Assembly: GCF_019175385.1 (NCBI RefSeq)
Contig: NC_083337.1
Coordinates: forward strand, 47,344,938 to 47,408,937
Source of the DNA: Lycium barbarum
Taxonomy: Eukaryota; Streptophyta; Magnoliopsida; Solanales; Solanaceae
DNA: 64,000 nucleotides
Reading direction: 5' to 3'
The notes below the pieces were generated by a model that was not told the origin of the DNA, did no database searches, and was given only the letters and a program-made list of their open reading frames with translations. A program made the position numbers and the translations under genes. The first letter of the stretch is position 1. Every line of letters starts with the position of its first letter. Below are positions 55,951 through 64,000 of this stretch, piece by piece.

Positions 55951-57032
55951 GCATATTTATTGTCACATTACTTTCAATGATTGATTATCAAGTAGTACCT
56001 CATATCCAACCCAACTCGGCCATACAACAGCGTAGTACAACTGATATTTACTCGGACTTTCCGCTCCATGTAGCATTCAATAAATGCAAACAAATATATG
56101 CAATGATGCTAATAAATAAACTCAATATCATGGAACATGCCCTGGACAAGCGCAACACTATTATGCCTTAGCTTCAACCCACCCAATATAACCCTTTTAT
56201 TGACAAGAACGAACAACCGTATGAATATTGCAAATAACTCAACAATTTATTGTGGAAACTAAATATACCTAGGAATAATTATGCTAACCTGCGGGGTAAC
56301 CTTCCTTAATTATCTCAAATGATCTCTCCCAAATCCGTAACACGCAGACAACAACAACATTTAGAACTTAGTATCCATTTATACACTCGCTGTTATCTTA
56401 ATTACTATATATATACACTTCCATTAAATTATGAGTATATCCATCCGAACTCCGTGTCCAAGGATCTAATCATGCTTTCTCCCGTCAATTCTATGCATAT
56501 ATACGACTCACTAATCAAAGTCTAACTCAAGTAAAACCATAACCTACCTTGATAACGAGCCGCTATTCGATCTTCCATGAAGTATCCACCCTCCTAGCTT
56601 TTATCCGAAATCCGTGAGAGATGTTAGTTGATGGAGAAGAAGTGAAGAATGTTAAAGGAGCCTCTTTTTCTTAGTGATAAAGGTTTTTCTTAATGTAAAA
56701 CCTAATAGCAGTCTTCAAGGGTCTTTTATTAAAAATGAGGGTGAAATATAAAACTAAGTGTGGGAAAACGCGTCCACTGGTCCGTGATGTCCACCGCTAT
56801 GGCGAGACAGCTGCGGCGGACCATGTCTCACTACGGCGAGACCGCTGTGGTGGCGCCCAGTCCGCTTCGAAAAACCAAGCTCGCCCGGGCCCATGACTTT
56901 TAACTCTTTTTTAAACTGATTTTTCCAACCATTAAACATTTAAACACCCCATAGGGCTTATCTTTTAAGATCTTAGGCCCCGATTGGTACGGGTTTGCGA
57001 AGTATTCAATAACGACCGGACGAGTCGTTACA
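54673..57032 (-). mobile_element. LTR P of an unrelated family, truncated by I
   Basis: Minus strand starts TGTAACGACTCGTCCGGTCG at 57032, a common LTR start in other plant gypsy families. It is followed by GGCGAGACCGCTG-type repeats (56770-56880), a TATAAAAC box (about 56745) and an A/G-rich leader. The left part resembles a polyadenylation and U5 region, cut at 54673 by the end of element I. The 156-codon frame at 55701-56171 matches nothing I know. Extent in the middle is uncertain. Confidence 0.5.
55172..55345 (+). repeat. TCGGTTCGGTTT-rich fragment, possible hAT/MITE end
   Basis: TAGGGGTGGGCGTTCGG followed by many GGTTCGG and TTTCGG copies, a pattern seen at ends of plant MITE-like repeats. 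No second terminal inverted repeat was found, so this is a fragment at most. Confidence 0.35.
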
Positions 57033-57720
57033 ACCTGCGGCCTCTACTATGGCGTCAAAGAATTTTGGGAGAATAGTCCCTCTCGAACCTGCTTGGTGGG
57101 GTATATCCTTCAAAGCCTATTCTTCCCCATTCAGAGTGGCCCCATAGCCCGTCACTTGTAAGGAAGTATTTGAAAGGATGATCGCCACAGGAATGTCTTG
57201 ACCACTAAGGCCCCAATACCACCGCTTGATTTAGTGTATGCTTACAAAAGATGTCTGTTTCACCGCAATCAGGCGGGCCACACCCTGAAATAGTGTCAGG
57301 GGTTAAGGAAGAAGATTTGCAGCTTAATCGATGATAGGACCATCGGGACCTTGTGGGGACCACACACCTTACTAGTGCATAACCCTATTGTCCTAGGAGA
57401 AGGGGTTACTGTTGAAACCCATATTTGATGATATGATTTCATGGTCTTTGAGGAATCATACGCCCGCATCTTCTCAACTCTGGCTACCTTAAGAAAGATC
57501 ATACCCGTAGAGCCTGTCTACGAGCCCGCACCATTTGGACCTAACAGGAACGAATTTTTCTTGTACAATACTGGAGCTATGGGACATAACATAGAAGAGT
57601 GTTACGCGTTCAGGATTGAGCTCGACTAGAAGATCAGTACGGGAGAGATTTTGTTCATCCTTCCGCCACAGTACTAAGAAGAAAAGAAAGATAAGAGAGC
57701 GAGTTCGTAAGGACAGCAAC
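57033..57720 (+). pseudogene. Decayed Tat/Ogre-like gag remnant
   Basis: The readable part is 57441-57629: ESYARIFSTLATLRKIIPVE, then GPNRNEFFLYNTGAMGHNIE and ECYAFRIEL. Spacing and the GAMGHNIEECYA segment resemble the C-terminal gag region of Tat/Ogre-lineage elements. A first zinc-binding Cys is replaced. The frame stops at 57627-57629 and an in-line continuation (KISTGEI) is seen after it. The first 400 bp carry many stops and could be UTR or gag. Confidence 0.5.
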
Positions 57721-58287
57721 TCGCAGAGCTATATTTTTGGGTAGATATTAGGTGTCACCCACTTTTGCATATAAAAAGTTACCCCCTCCCCCATAAATAT
57801 TGTAAGGAACCATGCCGACCTGATGTCCCTATATAGGGATACGCGGGAAGCCCTAGTAGGGCCTGGTCTTGGGATGTCTTTAGTTAGGTTTAGCCCAAAG
57901 GATTTTTAGAGAAAATGTATATCCTTCTTTTGTAAACGAACTACGATGGGGCCTGATTTCCCCTAGTGGGATACGTAGGCAGTCTACGTAAGACTCGACC
58001 CCTATATAATATAAATTATAATCCTTCTTATTTGTTTTAATTTTTCTAACAGGTTGAAGGGTTGCCATAGCAAGTCAACCATAAAGCCTATTGAAATAAG
58101 ATTCAACCAAAACGCAAAAGCCCATATTGTCTGAACCTTTAAAACAAAGTATCAAAAAATACTCAAGCTTCAATATGTGACTTTATGTGCTATGTGCGAT
58201 TTAATTATCAATATGTGATATCTTGCCTTTGTTATTTTTATGTTAAGTAACTAACTTCGTCTATTATTGAGTTATTCTTATCTTATA
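57721..58287 (+). mobile_element. Tat/Ogre-like leader segment
   Basis: Non-coding. GAACTACGATGGGGCCTGAT and GGGATACGTAGGCAG (57940-57985), followed by a TACGTAAGACTCGACCCC segment, are a hallmark pair often seen upstream of gag in this lineage. No clear LTR terminus was found. Confidence 0.45.
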
Positions 58288-58487
58288 GATTGAGGCCGAC
58301 TAGTTTAGTATCGAAAGTTGGCATACTTCACAAGATCAAAGGCTGCGTTAGCATCCCTCTCGAAAGAGGATAAAGGAAAAAAGAAAATGACTGGTACACC
58401 AGATAATGGCAGAAATGAGCTCGTTCTCAGATACCCAAGACCCACAGGAAGTATCATCTCAAGAAGATGTGATCGCGACATTACTAA
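58288..58487 (+). pseudogene. Tat/Ogre-like gag N-terminal fragment
   Basis: From ATG 58318: MAYFTRSKAALASLSKEDKG then basic KKKM, resembling the basic N-terminus of Tat-type gag. A neighbouring frame then reads SFSDTQDPQEVSSQEDVIA, suggesting a frameshift near 58405. LTR Q interrupts it at 58488. Confidence 0.45.
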
Positions 58488-58701
58488 TGTTACACCTCGG
58501 GAATTTCCCCGTGAACGTACAGTGAATAGACTAACGAAGAATACGAGTATATGATGTTTTAATAAGAAGGGAACGATGTTTGACGACCCTAAGTAAGATT
58601 TCAAAGGCAATTGCAATGAAAGGTAGGTTATGCTCCATAATGACTAATTATAGGTTTTGGAAATGTGAAAAGTTGCAGGTTTGCATTTTGGCCAGTTGGT
58701 C

Positions 58702-58970
58702 GTAAAATGAAATACGGACCGTAAAGTGGTATACGGTCCGTAAACTGCTATGTCGTATTTTAGCTTCCAAAAACTTCAACTTTCTGTCAAATGCTGGAAT
58801 GGTTAAAGACGACTTGGAATACGGACCGTAAACTAAAATACGACCCGTAAACTGAGTCGTAAACCACCATGTCCTCAGCCTGACTTTCTGTTTCTGTCAT
58901 CCTTAAATACGACCACGAAATACGGTCCGTAAACTGGAATACGGACCATAAACTGTGTTTACGACCACTG
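58702..58970. repeat. ATACGGACCGTAAA palindrome array in LTR Q
   Basis: At least six copies of TACGGTCCGTA or TACGGACCGTA and half-sites. Confidence 0.85.
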
Positions 58971-60505
58971 TGCACTTTCGACGACTGTTCATTTAAGATC
59001 AAATTTTAGGTTATTAATAAGAGACCAAGTTCATTATTTCATTTCCACATGACACCCCCTTCTCTCTAAAACCTCTCTCTATATTTATTCCACAAGGATT
59101 TAAGGATTATTAGTGAAAAACAACATAAACTAAGTGAATCAAGTATAAGAGAACCCATTAAGGATCATACAAGTCAAGAAATCTCATTGGAGATAAACTA
59201 GGGTTTTGGTCAAGTGGAGTATTATCATCCAAGGCTTGTTCCTACGACATCTAAGGTAAGATTTATGATGTTTGTATGTTGTTTAAGGTATTTAAGAGTT
59301 GAAATGATTGGATTGTAGAGAGGTATGGCAAAATGAGTCATGAATGTGGAATAGTGCCATTTTGAGAAATAGTTTGAATTGAGTTATGAGTCTTGATGTA
59401 TTGTAATGTAAATGTGTTATAAATGATGTTGAGAACATGAGATGAGCAATGTACGTGAATGGCCATAATCGTGCGTTATGGCCATGGATATGGATGATTG
59501 AAAAGTGAGTCTAGAATATGGATAATGTGGATGAATAATGACTATTGTTGTAGTATTGTGAATGTATTGTTGACGTTTGAGAGTTGAAATACACTATAGA
59601 GGAATGTCGTATAAATAGAGGAGATGTTGCCCGATTTTCTCTAGTTTAGTCATGTATGCTAGCTATCGATTCTAATGATAGTATGACTTTAATGATGGTA
59701 GAAACGAGAGCTTCGGAGGAGAATGTGCAAGTGGTAAATAGTTGAACGGAAAGGTATGTAAGGCTAACCCTTCTTTCATAAGGCATGGTTCTTTGGCCAA
59801 ATATCTAACTCTTCTATGAGACTATGATGTCCTTCAAATGACTGATCTCCCGAGCTAGTAAGCTCATGATTCTTGATACGTCACGATTGTACTAATTCCC
59901 TCGTATGATGAGTAAGCCTATAAAGATAAGGGTGATGAATGATGATAATAGTAACAATGATGTTGATGACGATTATGATAATAATGTAAAGAGTAAAGAT
60001 GCTTATGATCTATTGTGTAAATGTGTCTATCTATGACTATTATGGAACCCCGAGCTTATGAGGCCGGGTAAGATATGTAAATAAGTATGTATATGATTAC
60101 GTAACGCGCGCACACCTCTGCAGATGGTACGGATAACCCTGATGCCTTGGTAGGGCCAGGTAGGTGTAACCCTGAAGCCTTGGTAGGGCCAGGTATGAGT
60201 AACCTTGAGCCTTAGTTGGCCAAGTATGTGTGAAACACCGATCCTGCATAGTCGGGTATGCTATGTAAATGTTATGTATATCATATGATTATGTATAGGA
60301 TATGGTTATAGTATGAATACGAATATGATACGATATGAATGTGAATAAAGGTATGTATATGAATACGAGTACAAATAAGGAACGGAAAGATCCTATGCAT
60401 GGCAAGTAAGTGCTTATGACGATGATATTACTATCTCCCATCTTGTGCTATTTCTCATGTTGCTTATTATGCTTCTATATTGATATTGATCATCCTTTAC
60501 ATACT

Positions 60506-60562
60506 CAGTACATTCTTCGTACTGACGTCCTTTTGTTTATGGACGCTGCGTCATGCCCGCAG
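60506..60562 (+). other. Three-hairpin cassette, LTR Q
   Basis: CAGTAC/GTACTG; CGTCC/GGACG with a longer loop; CTGCG/CGCAG with a 7-nt loop. Confidence 0.6.
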
Positions 60563-60578
60563 GTGCACAGGGAGACAG

Positions 60579-61263
60579 TGTTATAGCCCATATTTTGTAC
60601 GTTCGGATAATTCAAGATAATTGCAAGAAGTTAAAGGTAAGACTATTTTCCAAATTATTTTAGTGAACAAGTTGTTTATTAGTATGGAATTATTGAGAAA
60701 GGGTAAGGGTAAAAAGGGAAATTCGCAAAGTGGTTTATGGTAATATTATGGAAGGCTAGGGGCAAAACAGGAATTTCACAAAAAACGTTCAAGAAGGTTC
60801 ATGAAAAGGGGCCCTTTGGGCGTGTGGTGGTGTGTGTGGGTCCCACCCTTTTATGAGCTATGTAGTTATATATATATGGATCAAAGCTTACATAGCAAGA
60901 CACAATTAATTCATCCTTGTTTTAAGAAATTTCAAGAAAAAGGGGGAAGGGCCATGTGTCCACTTGATATTGGAAGGAACTATATATATATATATATATA
61001 TATATGAACAAGGGAGAAAAATCTAGACATTTTCATCTTTATTCATAACTTAGCAAAACTTGAAAAAAAAAAGGGTGTTCGGCCATGGCCGGCCGAATTT
61101 GAAGCCATGGAAAAGTGATCCAAAAAAATATTTTCCCCTAGTATTCCAAGCAATTGGAAGCCCCTTATTAACATGAAGGAGTTGTTGGAGCAAGCAAAGT
61201 CTTTATTTGTGTAATTCATAAGCCCTAGCCAAGTGGAGAGATGTGTGGAGAAGGTATGTATTC
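60579..61263 (+). mobile_element. LTR R, first 0.7 kb
   Basis: TGTTATAGCCCATATTTTGTACG start, closely related to the U3 of M (same GGGTCCCACCC, AT run and GGCCATGGCCGGCCG block). Cut by S at 61264. Confidence 0.85.
60979..61005. repeat. AT microsatellite in LTR R
   Basis: About 12 TA units in the slot shared with D and M. Confidence 0.9.
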
Positions 61264-64000
61264 TGTCACGACCCAGCCCTGTGGGCCGCGACTGGCACCC
61301 TACCTGGGTACCCAGACCAAATCACCTATTCATTTACCAAATCCAAACGTATTTCAGAATTTCATAAAAGTCATATCAACATAGGTTATATCAAAATATG
61401 TCTTAAGCGGTCGCACAGATCAAAATGTCATATCGAATCCAAACGGAGCGGCGGAATAGACATCGCCGGTCATAAGTGCAAATATAAGCATAAGGGCCAT
61501 TTAGGGCCATCATAACAAACTGACCGCTGTAAGACCAGAAAACAAAATCAAACAAACATACATAGGACCCTCGCCCCACATATATGACTACAGGCCTCTA
61601 CGAATTCAAAACAAAGACATATGGCGAGACAGGGCCCCGCCGTACCCAAATAGTCAAATGTACAGAATATATATACATAGCAAAAGAAGTCTGTACCAAA
61701 AGTGGACTCCGAGTCAAGTAGGAGTACTCCGAAATAGCAGAGAGTGAAGCCTACAGTGGAGGATCACCAATGTCTGTACCTGCGGGCAAGAAACGCAGCC
61801 CCCGAAGAAAGGGGGTCAGTACGAAATATGTACTGAGTATGTAAAGCACGGAGTACAGAAATATGAGCCAAACCTGAAAGCAAACCGGATATCAAAGGGA
61901 AGTACCAATCAGTATGTCAAAATCTGTATCAAATCATATACATATACATAATGCAAACGAAATCATCCAAACGCTCAAGAACGTGGTCGCCACTCCGACG
62001 CTGGCGCCACACACAGCATAACACCAGAAGGTTTCGAATCTCCGTACATCCCCGAACACAAACATAAGTGAGCGTATCGCATCACTAGCCATATCACAGC
62101 ATAACTCCAAACGGAACCCGGCCCTATGGCGAGGCCTCGGGAACCGTAACACAGCATACGGCCGAATTATCATAGGGCGCACGAATCATAACCGGCCCGG
62201 GAACCGGTGAACGAAGTCAAAATAAGGCACGAGCGGAGTCGTGAGCAAACAAATGCAATTTATATTTCAAAACAGCCTTTCAAAACTTAATAATCTCATA
62301 AGTCATTTCATAAACCAAAATAGTCGAATGATTAGTTCATACGAAAGTTTATCTCACAAATTGTTTCCAAAGTGGTACGTATGGCTCAAACGAAACTTAA
62401 CATATCATAATAGTCAAAACATATTTCATAGAGGGAAGTTTCAAGGTCGAAGATCTCATATCGAAGTTCATCCAAAAAGAGAGCCCGATATGACAAATAG
62501 GGCGTCTCGGGGTTAGCGGGCCCACCTCCAGTCAAATTGAGGTGGCGAACATAATTTACGAACATTTAAAGGCCAAAAGATCATACATAATGATTTCAAA
62601 GTGACCCGATCACATTTCGATAGGTTCCGAACATTTGGTTGCATTCTAGCCAAAATAGAGCCTTTAGGCTTCAATTGAATTGAATGAATAGTAGTCGTTT
62701 TGTAGATCGGGTTTCGAGGAGCAGAAATGCTCCGGAGGTTCCAATATTCACCTAACATACTAAGACATGCCAAACGAAGAAGTGGGAAGCTTTACATACC
62801 TTATGGACGTCTTATGCTTTCCTTAAAATCAAATCCCGTTTCGTCCAGAATCTGCAAATGATCAAAGTTACCAATTAGAGATTCTTAGGCTTAAGATTTC
62901 CATTAACTTGATTTTTGTCTACCGAAATTTCGGCAGCATTTCCCCTATATATCTAACACCCCCGAGACTTAGCTCGGCTCAAAATACATCAACAACAACA
63001 ACCCAAACATCATCAAACAACATAAACCATAATCAAACCATTCTAACTTCAAAATTCTACCTTATTACATAAGTTGGCAACTCTTCATTCAAACTTAAAA
63101 ATTCCAAATCTATATCCACATTATTGCATTCATTCACTCATTCAAGATTATTCAATCACATCCCGAATATGTTCCAAACCATATACAAAATTTCCCGAAG
63201 TTCATTACTTTCCATATTTCATCCAAAACATCAAAAATCACGACGAAGATTCTAACTTGCATCGTTTCATTCCGAATTCATTAACATCAACTACAAGTCA
63301 CATTTAAAGTCTTTTAGTATAATAGATATACAATGATATACACAAATATACCAAAGGTATATACTTTCCGATAATGTTCCGAAATCATTTTCCAACACCA
63401 ATTCAATTTATTATACGATCATTTACGTCATAAATGTCACAACGATGCAATAAACAAACTAACAAGATCAATTCGCATTTCTTTCTCCTTCCAAGTGCAC
63501 ACGACCACAACACAACCCCCTATACACACACGCCATTCACAAACACCACAAAATTCCAAAATCTTCATGCCACTTTAATCACTATAACATATATATCCAT
63601 TCCCTAACATAAAAACATAGAAATCTTACCTTTTTCTTGAAATTCCGACTTGCCGCAAACGCCGCTCTTTCACCAAACTAATTGTATCACGTCGGAGAGC
63701 GCCTTGAATACTCTACAAATATGTGAAAATCAAGGTTTTTGGATTAGAATCAAAGGCTTGGGAATTTTTTTTTCCTTTTCTTGGGTTCGGCCGAGAGCTA
63801 TCTTTAGCTCAAAGTTGAATTGTGAATTTTTTCTTGATAATTCCAAAGGCAATCTTGATATATATCTTCTACATGGTCACATGCATAACACATGACCATT
63901 AAAAATGGGTTTTGGGCCATGTCTTGGCCGGCTCCCTTCAAGACTTTGGGCCTCAGTTTGTTCTATTTTTTCTTGGCCCAATTCATTAAAAGTCCCGTTT
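61264..64000 (-). mobile_element. LTR S, runs off the window
   Basis: Minus-strand LTR end GGGCTGGGTCGTGACA at 61264; its start is beyond 64000. It has the three-hairpin cassette, the GGCGACCACGTTC module (61980), CCGGGTTCCG units (62110-62215), GGGCCCACCTCC (62516) and an intact ACCGAAATTTCGGCAGC module (62921). It is closest to solo LTR G. The left flank TATTC is the candidate TSD. Confidence 0.85.
61780..61835 (-). other. Three-hairpin cassette, LTR S
   Basis: CAGTAC/GTACTG; CCCCC/GGGGG; CTGCG/CGCAG on the minus strand. Confidence 0.65.

Larger units (their letters stand above)
58488..60578 (+). mobile_element. LTR Q, interrupted by R
   Basis: Starts TGTTACACCTCGGGAATTTCC inside the Tat-like gag; the five preceding bases are ACTAA. 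U3 holds ATACGGACCGTAAA palindromes (58702-58970), a TTATTAATAAG TATA-like box (about 59010), the GATGTTGCCCGATTTTC module (59624), GCCTTGGTAGGGCCAGGTA units (60140-60200) and the three-hairpin cassette. The end is missing because LTR R starts at 60579. Confidence 0.85.

Noticed and set aside
55701..56171. 156-codon open frame
   Set aside because: No domain recognised, the middle is an AT-microsatellite Ile-Tyr run, and it lies inside LTR-like sequence of P.

Overview
The window is plant nuclear DNA made almost entirely of nested LTR retrotransposons. No host gene, tRNA gene or bacterial feature was found. The best organism clue is a 46-bp SINE tail at 39465-39510 that ends in repeated TTG and has a 17-bp target-site duplication. 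It looks like the 3' end of the TS SINE family of Solanaceae. The long (2.3-3.4 kb) LTRs starting TGTTAYAYCC and ending GGTCGTGACA or GGTGTGACA, and the chromodomain integrase, fit a large Solanaceae-type genome. The organism call is an inference.

Layout, with elements lettered by me. A (1-5921, +) is the 3' half of a Ty3/gypsy chromovirus: broken protease, RT, RNase H, integrase and chromodomain, then its 3' LTR. B (5922-8616, -) is an LTR plus a little internal sequence, cut by A and C. C (8617-about 15060, +) has a full 5' LTR, a primer-binding site, a gag pseudogene with a CCHC knuckle and a protease stub, then non-coding DNA holding a 5S rRNA-like sequence. F (15061-17050, -) and E (17051-18732, +) are fragments. 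D (18733-25287, +) is a non-autonomous element with a non-coding interior, a second 5S-like copy and a complete 3' LTR. H (25288-26620 and about 30030-30400, -) is an LTR split by solo LTR G (26621-30024, TSD TCTTA).

From 30401 to 54672 there is a four-level nest. Element I (+) has its 3' LTR split by O (32714-52415, -, TSD GTTAC). O is split by M (37421-49425, -, TSD TCAAC). M's 3' LTR is split by solo LTR N (39967-43390, -, TSD ATTTT). O, M and D have LTRs, PBS and PPT but no coding capacity. The right end holds an unrelated LTR P (54673-57032, -), decayed Tat/Ogre-like gag remnants (57033-58487), and LTRs Q (58488-60578, +), R (60579-61263, +) and S (61264 to window end, -).

The most interesting signal is conserved RNA-like structure shared by otherwise divergent elements. 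(1) A stem-loop 53-55 nt from the start of the PBS has an 8-nt apical loop whose 6-nt core is a different palindrome in different elements (GTGCAC, GCCGGC, GCGCGC), like a kissing-loop dimerisation site. (2) A cassette of three abutting hairpins lies near the end of 16 LTR copies, with compensatory changes. (3) A hairpin precedes the PPT. (4) A stem-loop carries TGACGTAAG. (5) 5S rRNA-like sequences with recognisable box A and box C lie inside two elements. Gag-bearing C and the gag-less elements share the leader signals, which suggests the non-autonomous ones were packaged in trans.
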